From contig FR893185.1 of NCBI GenBank assembly GCA_000436035.1, positions 1 to 44,462 of the forward strand: a stretch of 44,462 nt of DNA, in the 5' to 3' direction. Below, one piece after another: positions 17,605 through 24,843 of the stretch. Both the position numbers and the translations under genes were made by a program. This DNA comes from Prevotella sp. CAG:732 (GTDB lineage: Bacteria > Bacteroidota > Bacteroidia > Bacteroidales > Bacteroidaceae). Every line of letters begins with the position of its first letter. The first letter of the stretch is position 1. The notes under the pieces were generated by a model. That model was not told the DNA's origin and did not search any database. It was given only the letters and a program-made list of their open reading frames with translations.

Positions 17605-17623
17605 TTATCCACACTTTTCCACA
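17605..17623 (+). promoter_or_regulatory. Pair of DnaA boxes upstream of dnaA
   Basis: TTATCCACA (17605-17613, perfect) and TTTTCCACA (17615-17623, fits TTWTNCACA) lie one base apart in the same orientation, about 65 bases upstream of the dnaA -33 box. They can bind DnaA for autoregulation or mark part of an origin. Confidence 0.75.
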
Positions 17624-17715
17624 AAGAAGAGCATAGATACCACTAACTATCTGAAAACAAACAAGATAGCGTTTCTATACTTCCGTTTTCGCATTTTCAG
17701 TGAAACAATTATGTA

Positions 17716-17768
17716 ACACCCTCGAAACAACTCATCAACAAATAGTTTGAAAGTTGCTTCGAGGGCGT
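17716..17768 (-). terminator. Long hairpin at the end of the amidase-mlaD operon
   Basis: Two 18-base arms (17716-17733 and 17751-17768) enclose a 17-base loop. They pair fully in minus-strand RNA if two G.U pairs are allowed; on plus-strand RNA the same positions are mismatches. This orientation fits a 3' structure of the mlaD transcript, whose stop lies about 90 bases upstream. No strong U-tract follows, so it may protect the end rather than terminate. Confidence 0.65.
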
Positions 17769-17854
17769 GAAACATTCCTCTATCTTATTTAGACGATTTT
17801 TATTTAAGCGCGTATCGCCTTTAGCTGATTCTTCTTGAAGAAAAGCACCACCTT

Positions 17855-18754
17855 TTACTTGTCCTTCTTGCCAAATACAGAGAAATGGACATAGCGCTTA
17901 GGATGCTGCTTAAGGTCAATGACCAGCGAGTCGGCATTGCGCATGGTAGCGTTCATGTTGTCATACAACTGTGTATCGTTCATCAACAAGCCCAGGGTAC
18001 CCTTGTTGCTATTCAACTTCTCGGTGAATGCCTGTGCATTGTCCAAAGTCTTGTTGACCTTATCCAAAGTACCTTGCACATCGAGCGAAGCCAGATTGTT
18101 GGTCAAGCGATGGGTATTGTCGAGCACACCATTGGCACGATTGATCATACCTGGCACTTGCTTGTTGAGACCGCTCATCAAGGTGTTCAACTCTCGTGTA
18201 GAAACCGTGAGGTTGCTGGTGATGGTCTGCACATTGTGAAGCGAAGCTGCCAAGGCAGGGTCAGCCAACAAGGCATTGACGCTGGCAAGGATGGAATCCA
18301 ACTTAGGCAACATCTTCTCGATGATAGGTACCATGGCAGAAACTTTGCCCAAGGCACCATCGTTGACTGCACCTGGGATGATACCACCCGGCTCGATGCG
18401 CTCACGAGGATTGTTAGCCAGCAAGAGGTTCACTTGCAAGTTGCCCATCAAGTCCTTTACAATCTCAGCCTGACTACCCTGTGGGATACGAAGGTTCTGG
18501 TCGATGTCTGCCTTCACCTTGATAGGTCCAGTCTTGGAATAGTCGAAATCGATTGCATCCACTGTTCCCACCTTGTAACCATCAGCATAGATAGGCGTAG
18601 AGGCACCCAAGCCCTGGATGTCATCAAACGTCATGTAATAGTAGTTGTTGGAAGAAAACAGATTGATGCCCTTCAGAAAGTTGATTCCGAAGTACATCAC
18701 CAAAATACCCACGATAGCTACCAAGGCTATCCTTATCTCCTTTGTTATTTTCAT
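17855..18754 (-). CDS. mlaD: MlaD/MCE-family lipid transport protein
   Basis: The 299-residue protein has a single N-terminal membrane anchor (about 9-28, IALVAIVGILVMYFGINFL) followed by an MCE domain (about 38-115; YYYMTFDDIQGLGASTPIYADGYKVGTVDAI) and a long helical C-terminal region (about 140-290) with repeated Asn/Leu-rich segments such as LNTLMSGLNKQVPG and LASLDVQGTLDKVNKTL. MCE proteins form rings in the periplasm that pass phospholipid between membranes. It follows the amidase gene by 52 bases in one operon. The ATPase and permease partners (MlaF, MlaE) are not in the window. Confidence 0.88.
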   Translation of the reverse strand: MKITKEIRIALVAIVGILVMYFGINFLKGINLFSSNNYYYMTFDDIQGLGASTPIYADGYKVGTVDAIDFDYSKTGPIKVKADIDQNLRIPQGSQAEIVKDLMGNLQVNLLLANNPRERIEPGGIIPGAVNDGALGKVSAMVPIIEKMLPKLDSILASVNALLADPALAASLHNVQTITSNLTVSTRELNTLMSGLNKQVPGMINRANGVLDNTHRLTNNLASLDVQGTLDKVNKTLDNAQAFTEKLNSNKGTLGLLMNDTQLYDNMNATMRNADSLVIDLKQHPKRYVHFSVFGKKDK

Positions 18755-18806
18755 TCTCTAGTATCGTTTATTCTATTGATTCTTATTTTGCAAGAGCACC
18801 AAGGCT

Positions 18807-20063
18807 CTATCGATTCTTGTTTTGCTTGAACTCACGGATGGCTTGGTTCACATCATACTTCTTGCCATTCTTGAAGGCGATGATGAAAGCCTCAGGGAAC
18901 TTATCGAGCAGCGACTTGCGCAACTGATAGATCTCATTATAGTTGGCAGAGGCACCGATGGTGTATTTCACCATACCGCTCTCCTGGTATGAGTCGTAGT
19001 TTTCCTCGCCCTTGAAGTGGGCGTCCCCCTTGCGAAGCACTCGGCTGCTCACCAAGATTTGTACCTTGAAGATTGGTGCATCCGACTTCACGGAAGCAGG
19101 AGTTTGCTTCTTGACAGGTGCTACCGTCTGCTTTCTGGCTGGGGCTGTATCCACTTTCTGCTTTCTAGCAGGGGCAGTCTCAACTACCTGCTTTCTCATA
19201 GGAGTGCTCTTTCGCTCCGGTCTTTTATAACTATCCGGCACGATGGAAGGAATGTCATTCCCCTCACTCGCCTGAGAGCGATAAGGTATGGTCACTCGCT
19301 TGTCGTACTTGTTCTTGTACTTGGCGAAGCCCTCATAAATCGCCTTGGCAATATCATCGATTCTGCTCTCGTCATTCAGTAAGTTTTCCTCGTCAGGAGT
19401 GGTGATGAAACCCAACTCTATTAGGCAACTTGGCATGGAGGTTTCTCGCAAGACCAAGAATCCAGCCTGATGCACACCCTTGTCAGGGCGATTGGCATTC
19501 TGGCACACACTGTTTTGGATGGAGCGAGCGATTTCCACACTTCTCTCCATGTTCTTGCCCTGTATGAACTCGAAGATGATATAGCTCTCCGAAGACTTGG
19601 GGTCGAACCCTTGGTAAGTCTGCTGATACCCTTTCTCCATCGAGATAACAGAGTTCTCTCGCATAGCCACATCGAGGTTGTCCTTGGCACGGTGCATACC
19701 CAGCGAGTAGGTCTCGAAGCCACGTGCTATCTTACCGGCAGACAAGGCATTGGTATGCACGGAGATGAACAAGTCGGCATTCGCCTTGTTGGCGATATTG
19801 GCACGATCATGCAATGGGATGAAGACATCCGTGGTACGAGTATAGATCACCCTCACGTCTGGCATATTGCGCTCCACATATCTTCCGAAAGCCAAAGCTA
19901 CGTTCAGATTGATGTTTTTCTCCTTCGACTTGGCGCCCAAGGCTCCAGCGTCATGCCCACCATGACCGGCGTCGATGACAAGTGTAAAACGCTGATTGGC
20001 AGCATACATACCTGCCGCCAAGAATAAGAACGCAACCAGTAATAGAGTGATCTTCTTCAACAT
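18807..20063 (-). CDS. N-acetylmuramoyl-L-alanine amidase with C-terminal SPOR-like domain
   Basis: This 418-residue secreted or periplasmic zinc amidase cleaves the peptide stem from peptidoglycan. A signal peptide (about 1-22, ending GMYAANQ) leads into an Amidase_3 domain (about 27-245). Zinc ligands are visible in VIDAGHGGHDAGALG (first His and, later, the YIIFEF segment) and DLFISVHTNA; the catalytic Glu is in CLIELGFIT. A low-complexity linker (about 280-325) repeats APARKQ and PVKKQ. The C-terminal 85 residues (IFKVQILVSSRVL to AFIIAFKNGKKYDVNQAI) look like a SPOR domain that binds denuded glycan at division sites. It is the first gene of an operon with mlaD. Confidence 0.9.
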   Translation of the reverse strand: MLKKITLLLVAFLFLAAGMYAANQRFTLVIDAGHGGHDAGALGAKSKEKNINLNVALAFGRYVERNMPDVRVIYTRTTDVFIPLHDRANIANKANADLFISVHTNALSAGKIARGFETYSLGMHRAKDNLDVAMRENSVISMEKGYQQTYQGFDPKSSESYIIFEFIQGKNMERSVEIARSIQNSVCQNANRPDKGVHQAGFLVLRETSMPSCLIELGFITTPDEENLLNDESRIDDIAKAIYEGFAKYKNKYDKRVTIPYRSQASEGNDIPSIVPDSYKRPERKSTPMRKQVVETAPARKQKVDTAPARKQTVAPVKKQTPASVKSDAPIFKVQILVSSRVLRKGDAHFKGEENYDSYQESGMVKYTIGASANYNEIYQLRKSLLDKFPEAFIIAFKNGKKYDVNQAIREFKQNKNR

Positions 20064-20081
20064 ACTTTATCTATGATAGTG

Positions 20082-20089
20082 CAAAATTA
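20082..20089 (-). promoter_or_regulatory. Possible -7 box of the amidase-mlaD operon
   Basis: On the minus strand TAATTTTG matches TAnnTTTG, about 18 bases ahead of the amidase start. No perfect -33 box is seen. Confidence 0.45.
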
Positions 20090-20153
20090 AGCATTTCTAG
20101 GCAGAAAACCTACAACTGCCATAAAGTTTTATTATTTATTAAGTGAATGAGTA

Positions 20154-20174
20154 AGATGCGATAGGCTCGCATCT
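20154..20174 (-). terminator. Terminator-like hairpin after folB
   Basis: AGATGCGA (20154-20161) and TCGCATCT (20167-20174) form a perfect 8-bp stem with a 5-base loop, about 20 bases past the folB stop. An AT-rich tract follows on the minus strand. Confidence 0.6.
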
Positions 20175-20194
20175 ATGATTTGGCGAGACGCCTT

Positions 20195-20566
20195 CTATGC
20201 TCTGACGAGACAAACCTCAATGCCAGCTCCATCGCCATCCGCTCCCATCGGAGGGTTTTGCTTGATGATTTTCAGCTCCACCTTCTCTATCTTTGGGAAA
20301 AGTCTGAAGAGGCGGTCGCCGATTCTGCCTGCCACATGCTCTATCAAGCCACTGGGCACTGCCATCTCTTGCGATACGAGTTGATACACCTCGGCATAAT
20401 TGAGCGTATCATTGACATCATCGCTCAGCATCGCATCGCCGATGTCGTACCCGATACGCAAGTTGACCACATAGTCATTGCCAGTGAGCCGCTCCTGTGG
20501 CAATACGCCATGATAGGCATGGAAGCGGAGGTCTTGCAATACGATGTAACTTTCTTTCAGTTTCAT
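20195..20566 (-). CDS. folB: Dihydroneopterin aldolase (folate synthesis)
   Basis: This 123-residue protein has the normal FolB length. It converts 7,8-dihydroneopterin to 6-hydroxymethyl-dihydropterin and glycolaldehyde in the cytoplasm. Visible family motifs are LQDLRFHAYHGVLPQERLTGNDYVV near the N-terminus, YAEVYQLV, LIEHVAGRIGDRLF and the closing VELKIIKQNPPMG, which contains the catalytic Lys. Its ATG overlaps the stop of the upstream gene by four bases, so the two are translationally coupled. No other folate gene is next to it. Confidence 0.93.
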   Translation of the reverse strand: MKLKESYIVLQDLRFHAYHGVLPQERLTGNDYVVNLRIGYDIGDAMLSDDVNDTLNYAEVYQLVSQEMAVPSGLIEHVAGRIGDRLFRLFPKIEKVELKIIKQNPPMGADGDGAGIEVCLVRA

Positions 20567-21276
20567 ACGCCTTCTCCTATTTCCTTGCTAGCCTCACCCT
20601 TCACGTCGTTGTCCAACTTAGCCAAGCTTTCGTCATATTTTACCTTCTCATCGTCCTTGAGATAGTTCTTCAGCGCACGCTCCACGCCCACCTTCCAAGT
20701 GTTGATGCTCTCGGAAGTAAGCTGCAACTGGCTGACCAACTTGATGACGTGCTTGATAGGCATGCGATAACGGAGCACACCGGAAATCAACTTGGCATAG
20801 TTCCAATACTCAGGGTTGAACTTCTCGCTCAATCCCTCGACGGTTATCTTATATCCACGCTTGTTGACAAACTGGAAATCATATCTCTTGTTGCCCTCGC
20901 CGAGCACGGTCTTCACGATTTTACCCTTGGTCACCGACTTCGGAAGCATGATGCCCTCCTCGTCGTCTTGCAATCCCGTGAAGATTTCGTAAGGATGCCC
21001 ATTGAGCAGACCGACCAATGCCACCCATTTCTCCTTGTTGTTTTGGAATCTCACAACATCGCATTCCAACTCACGAGGTCGCACTTCCACAACCTCAGGA
21101 TGGCAAGACAAAATTTCATCACCATTGGAGATGACTTTCGTCAGTCGCTCCTGCAAGCCCGACCAGTTGACCGTCTGTCCCGCGAAGCGAGCACGAAGCT
21201 GGTCCAATCCCGCCTTCATCTCCTGGACGAGAGCCTCAGAAGCCTTCTCAAAGGTCATATTTTCAGTATCATTCAT
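20563..21276 (-). CDS. Stand-alone protein like the C-terminal domain of B12-dependent ribonucleotide reductase
   Basis: The 237-residue product is not a complete known enzyme. Its middle (about 65-205), with RPRELECDVVRFQNNKEKWVA, LLNGHPYEIFTG, LPKSVTKGKIVK, GLSEKFNPEYWNYAKLISGV and LRYRMPIKHVIKLV, resembles, from memory of the family, the C-terminal TSCPD-like region of Bacteroidetes adenosylcobalamin-dependent ribonucleotide reductases. The catalytic barrel is absent, and so is the C-terminal Cys pair: only two Cys are present, in ILSCHPE and LECDVV. The first 55 residues are helical and unlike the reductase. It may be a regulator, a partner of a reductase encoded elsewhere, or a relic. 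It overlaps folB by four bases. Confidence 0.55.
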   Translation of the reverse strand: MNDTENMTFEKASEALVQEMKAGLDQLRARFAGQTVNWSGLQERLTKVISNGDEILSCHPEVVEVRPRELECDVVRFQNNKEKWVALVGLLNGHPYEIFTGLQDDEEGIMLPKSVTKGKIVKTVLGEGNKRYDFQFVNKRGYKITVEGLSEKFNPEYWNYAKLISGVLRYRMPIKHVIKLVSQLQLTSESINTWKVGVERALKNYLKDDEKVKYDESLAKLDNDVKGEASKEIGEGV

Positions 21277-21299
21277 ATCAAAAGTTTCGTTATTTGCTG

Positions 21300-21307
21300 C
21301 AAAATTA
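21300..21307 (-). promoter_or_regulatory. Possible -7 box of the RNR-like/folB operon
   Basis: On the minus strand TAATTTTG matches TAnnTTTG, 24 bases before the start codon. No -33 box is clear. Confidence 0.45.
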
Positions 21308-21393
21308 AACTTTTATTTCTAAATGAGGAAACGTTTTAGTAGATATTTCACAAAAAGAGGGCTGGAAGTACCACTTTTTTGGAAAAGATTGTT

Positions 21394-21401
21394 TAACTTT
21401 G
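21394..21401 (+). promoter_or_regulatory. Possible -7 box of the nitroreductase gene
   Basis: TAACTTTG matches TAnnTTTG, 36 bases ahead of the start. A palindrome-like AAGTACCACTTTTTT (21366-21380) lies just upstream where the -33 region would be. Confidence 0.5.
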
Positions 21402-21437
21402 CAATGAAATAGGCAATTTAATTAAACATTTCGCAAT

Positions 21438-22175
21438 ATGAAATCAATTCAGAACAGAACATCCATCCGCAAATATTCCAGTCGTGAGGTAAGCGACGAG
21501 TTGCTCAACCGCCTTTTGGAGGAAGCCGAGCGCACCCCTACCATGGGCAATCTCCAACTCTACAGTGTCGTCATCACCCGAAGCGAGGAAGGCAAGAAGG
21601 CTTTGGCTCCTGCCCACTTCAATCAACCGATGGTAACCGGGGCACCAGTCGTGCTCACCATCTGCGCCGACTATCGCCGCACCACCCTTTGGGCAGAGAA
21701 CCGCAAGGCTCATCCTGGCTACGACAACATTCTCTCATTCATGAATGCTGCCACCGATGCTCTCCTCTTTACCCAGACTTTCTGCAACCTCGCCGAGGAG
21801 GAAGGTCTTGGCACTTGTTTCTTGGGCACCACCGTCTATATGCCAAAGATGATTATCGACACCTTGAAGCTACCAAAGCTCGTGATGCCAGTTGCCACCA
21901 TCACCTTGGGATGGCCAGACGAGCAACCTGCCCTGAGCGAGCGTCTGCCTCTCCGCAGCATCATCCACCAAGAAGCATACGAGGACTATACACCAGAGAA
22001 GATTGACGACTTCTATGCCGAGAAAGAGAACCTCGAAGTGAACAAGGAGTTCGTCCGCATCAACAATGTGGAGACCCTAGCCCAAGTCTTCACCGACATC
22101 CGATACACCAAGAAGGATTGTGAGACCATGAGCAAAGGCTTACTTGATGAACTGAAGAACCAAGGGTTCCTATAA
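21438..22175 (+). CDS. Nitroreductase-family FMN oxidoreductase
   Basis: The 245-residue product has the nitroreductase fold marks: N-terminal RTSIRKYSSREVSDELLNRL with the FMN-phosphate-binding Arg residues, the helix RTPTMGNLQLYSVVI, VVLTICADYRR, the helix ATDALLFTQTFCNLAEEEGLGTCFLG and PVATITLGWPDEQP. It is nearest in layout to NfsA-like NADPH-dependent reductases, which reduce quinones, flavin or nitro compounds in the cytoplasm. The natural substrate cannot be told. It is a single-gene unit with its own promoter and a strong terminator, divergent from the RNR-like gene. Confidence 0.9.
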   Translation: MKSIQNRTSIRKYSSREVSDELLNRLLEEAERTPTMGNLQLYSVVITRSEEGKKALAPAHFNQPMVTGAPVVLTICADYRRTTLWAENRKAHPGYDNILSFMNAATDALLFTQTFCNLAEEEGLGTCFLGTTVYMPKMIIDTLKLPKLVMPVATITLGWPDEQPALSERLPLRSIIHQEAYEDYTPEKIDDFYAEKENLEVNKEFVRINNVETLAQVFTDIRYTKKDCETMSKGLLDELKNQGFL

Positions 22176-22222
22176 GAAAAAGTGTAAGCGAAGGGAGAAT
22201 ATATCTAATAGCGTCAATAACT

Positions 22223-22259
22223 AAAAAGGGTATGCCAAACAACTTGGCATACCCTTTTT
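22223..22259. terminator. Strong bidirectional terminator
   Basis: AAAAAGGGTATGCCAA (22223-22238) and its exact complement TTGGCATACCCTTTTT (22244-22259) form a perfect 16-bp stem with a 5-base loop. It lies between the convergent nitroreductase and exuT-like genes and suits both. Confidence 0.93.
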
Positions 22260-22301
22260 CTATATTTATACCCACAATGGGATTATATCCACTCGAATAC
22301 T

Positions 22302-23765
22302 TTACTCAACTACGATTGGCTTGTACTTAGGAACCAAAGCCTTCATGATGCACCAACCGATCAAGTAAGCTACGGCACAGATGCAGAAGATGATCATATA
22401 GCCGGCTGGCTTACCCTCGAAGCCCATGAAAGAGAAGGCAGAACCTTGACCTTCAGCATAGGTGAAGAGCATACCGGAACCCTTGTTGATGAGGAAGGAA
22501 CCTACACCACCTGCCATCGCACCGATACCTGTGATGGTAGCTACGGTTGACTTAGGGAACATATCACCGATGGTAGAATACAAGTTGGCTGACCATGCCT
22601 GGTGACCTGCACCCAAGAGACCGATGATGATTGCTGGCCACCAAGGACTGATCTCACCCATAGGTTGAGCGATCAAACCGAGCAATGGGAAGCAAGCGAA
22701 AATCAACATCGCACGCATACGACCGATATATGGATTCATACCCTTCTTGTCAACAAAGTAAGTTGGCAAATAACCACCACCGATACTCAATACAGTCACG
22801 ATAGCATAGAGCGTGAAGATGAGGGCGATACCCATACCGGAGTCTGATGAGTAACCATACTGATCAGAGAAGTAAGCTGGAGCCCAGAACAAGAAGAACC
22901 ACCATACACCATCGGTCATAAACTTACCAGTGATGAATGACCAAGTCTGGCGATAAGTGAAGCACTTCAAGAAGCCAATGGTCTTCTCATTAGTCTCTTC
23001 CTCAGCCTCAGCTGGTTGAGCAGCCTCTTCTACTTCCTCGTCCTGGTTGATATAAGTAAGCTCTGCATTGTTGACAAACTTGCTCTTGGCTGGCTTCTCA
23101 TAGAGCCACATCCAAAGACCCATCCATACATAACCGAGTACACCGATGATGATGAAAGCCATCTCCCATCCCATGGCACGAGCCAGCAATGGAATGGTAG
23201 CTGGAGCTGCCAAGGCACCTACAGATGCACCACTGTTGAAGATGGCGGTAGAGAAAGCACGGTCTTTCTTAGGGAAGTACTCTGCTGTCACCTTGATGGC
23301 TGCTGGGAAGTTACCAGCCTCACCCACGGCGAGAATCAAGCGGCAAGAGAGGAACAACCATACACTGATGGTGGCGATGGCAACGGCGGCATCACTACCT
23401 GCCTGTACCAATCGGAGTGCCTCGATAGAGTCGTAACCCTCAATCTGCATGGCTACCCAACCGCAACCTGCATGCATCACTGCACCGGTACTCCATACGA
23501 AGATGGCGATGAGGTAACCCTTCTTGGTGCCCATCCAATCGACAAACTTACCAGCGAAGAGGTTGGCGATGGCGTAGAAGATGGAGAAAAGACCCGTGAT
23601 CGTACCATAATGGTCATCTGTCCAGTGGAACTCTGGAGCGATGAAGTCTTTCCAAGTCAACGACAGAACCTGACGGTCCATGTAATTCACTGTGGTCGCT
23701 ATGAAAAGCAACGCACAAATCACCCAACGGAAGTTGGACATTTTACTTGTTGTAATAGAATTCAT
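22302..23765 (-). CDS. exuT: MFS hexuronate transporter (ExuT-like)
   Basis: The 487-residue inner-membrane protein has about 12 spans and features of the anion:cation symporter branch of the major facilitator superfamily: FRWVICALLFIATTVNYMDRQVLSLTWKDF in the first span and loop, the GKFVDWMGTKKGYL motif-A loop, and the LAVGEAGNFPAAIKVTAEYFPKKDRAFSTAIFNSG signature. An acidic loop (about 235-260) replaces the usual central linker. It is the last gene of an operon with kduI, so uptake of galacturonate, glucuronate or related unsaturated uronates is the likely role. An intercistronic hairpin separates it from kduI. Confidence 0.88.
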   Translation of the reverse strand: MNSITTSKMSNFRWVICALLFIATTVNYMDRQVLSLTWKDFIAPEFHWTDDHYGTITGLFSIFYAIANLFAGKFVDWMGTKKGYLIAIFVWSTGAVMHAGCGWVAMQIEGYDSIEALRLVQAGSDAAVAIATISVWLFLSCRLILAVGEAGNFPAAIKVTAEYFPKKDRAFSTAIFNSGASVGALAAPATIPLLARAMGWEMAFIIIGVLGYVWMGLWMWLYEKPAKSKFVNNAELTYINQDEEVEEAAQPAEAEEETNEKTIGFLKCFTYRQTWSFITGKFMTDGVWWFFLFWAPAYFSDQYGYSSDSGMGIALIFTLYAIVTVLSIGGGYLPTYFVDKKGMNPYIGRMRAMLIFACFPLLGLIAQPMGEISPWWPAIIIGLLGAGHQAWSANLYSTIGDMFPKSTVATITGIGAMAGGVGSFLINKGSGMLFTYAEGQGSAFSFMGFEGKPAGYMIIFCICAVAYLIGWCIMKALVPKYKPIVVE

Positions 23766-23813
23766 TGTTTTAGTATTTAGTTTTTATTTGTTTATCTTTA
23801 AAAACGCACAAAT

Positions 23814-23837
23814 CCTGGCTTGATCGCTCAAGCCAGG
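23814..23837 (-). terminator. Intercistronic hairpin between kduI and exuT
   Basis: CCTGGCTTGA (23814-23823) and TCAAGCCAGG (23828-23837) form a perfect 10-bp stem with loop of four, 12 bases after the kduI stop. Only a weak T-rich stretch follows on the minus strand. It may partly terminate or stabilise the upstream mRNA so that exuT is made at a different level. Confidence 0.7.
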
Positions 23838-23849
23838 TGATGCTATGTT

Positions 23850-24815
23850 TTACTCCAATGTAGGAATCTTCACTACCTGCATGTCATTGTAGATGAGGTT
23901 CTCGCCTGCCATACCCCAGATGAAGGTATAGTTGCTGGTACCTGCTGCGCAGTGGATAGACCACTCTGGAGAGATCACTGCCTGCTCGTTGTTGAGCCAG
24001 ATAGGACGTGTCTCCTGTGGTTCGCCCATCACGTGAAGAATCTTCTGTCCCTCTGGTACATTATAATAGAGGTAGGTCTCCATACGACGAAGGTGAGTGT
24101 GAGCTGGCATGGTGTTCCATACGCTACCCTCCTTCAACTCAGTGACACCCATCTGCAACTGACAAGTGCGAACACCTGCCACGCCATCGATAATCAACTG
24201 GTGGATGACACGGTCATTGCTCTCCTTCAAGCTACCAGCCTTGATGTTGTTAGCCTCCTTCAAGGTCACCTTCTTGGTAGGGAATGTCTGATGAGCGCAA
24301 GCACTGTTCATATAGAACTTAGCTGGCTTGGCAGCGTCCTTGCTGCTTACCTCGATGTTCTTGGCACCACGACCTACGTAGAGAGCCTCCTGGAAACCGA
24401 GCACATACTTCTTGCCATCCACAGTCACAGTACCCTCGCCACCGATGTTGATGATACCCAACTCACGGTTGTCGAGCAAGTTCTTCTGGTCGTTTGGCTT
24501 GTCGGTATAGAGAGGAGCGATAGAGGTCAACTTCAATGGAGCGGTTGTTGGCTCAGCGCCACCAATCAAGAAACGATCGAACATGGTGTAGGTCCAGTTG
24601 ATTTCGCCTGGAGCAAATACCTTCTCGATAGCGAACTCGCCACGAAGACGATCGGTCGTATAATGCTTGGCATCCATAGGGTTGCTAGCATAACGTACAT
24701 TGTAGTTGGTGTAGCTGTTCTCAGCCTTCACCTCATATCCACACTTACCACACTGGCCAAAAGCCTGACTTGCTGTTAATACCATTGCTGCTAATATTAA
24801 TGTTAGTTTCTTCAT
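23850..24815 (-). CDS. kduI: 5-keto-4-deoxyuronate isomerase (KduI) with a signal peptide
   Basis: KduI converts 5-keto-4-deoxyuronate to 2,5-diketo-3-deoxygluconate in the breakdown of pectin and other uronate polymers. The cupin metal site is visible: H239 and H241 in MPAHTHLRR and E246 in METYLYY, with a further His in PEWSIHCAAG. SVWNTMPAHTH and NYTFIWGMAGEN are family signatures. The product is 321 residues against about 280 for the usual enzyme. The extra length is an N-terminal signal peptide (MKKLTLILAAMVLTASQAFG, then QCGKCG). No other Met precedes the conserved N-terminus (YNVRYASNPMDAKHY), so the leader appears genuine. Family members are normally cytoplasmic; export would be unusual. 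Confidence 0.9.
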   Translation of the reverse strand: MKKLTLILAAMVLTASQAFGQCGKCGYEVKAENSYTNYNVRYASNPMDAKHYTTDRLRGEFAIEKVFAPGEINWTYTMFDRFLIGGAEPTTAPLKLTSIAPLYTDKPNDQKNLLDNRELGIINIGGEGTVTVDGKKYVLGFQEALYVGRGAKNIEVSSKDAAKPAKFYMNSACAHQTFPTKKVTLKEANNIKAGSLKESNDRVIHQLIIDGVAGVRTCQLQMGVTELKEGSVWNTMPAHTHLRRMETYLYYNVPEGQKILHVMGEPQETRPIWLNNEQAVISPEWSIHCAAGTSNYTFIWGMAGENLIYNDMQVVKIPTLE

Positions 24816-24843
24816 TATTGTATTGTTTATTAATTACACATTA

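Larger units (their letters stand above)
17440..17854. other. 415-bp dnaA upstream region: promoter, DnaA boxes, hairpin
   Basis: No gene is seen. The region holds the dnaA promoter (17509-17540), an AT-rich stretch (about 17540-17605), two DnaA boxes (17605-17623) and a long inverted repeat (17716-17768) that ends the preceding operon. This could be an origin or only the dnaA control region. Genes on both sides run mostly on the minus strand, so no strand switch marks an origin here. Confidence 0.6.
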
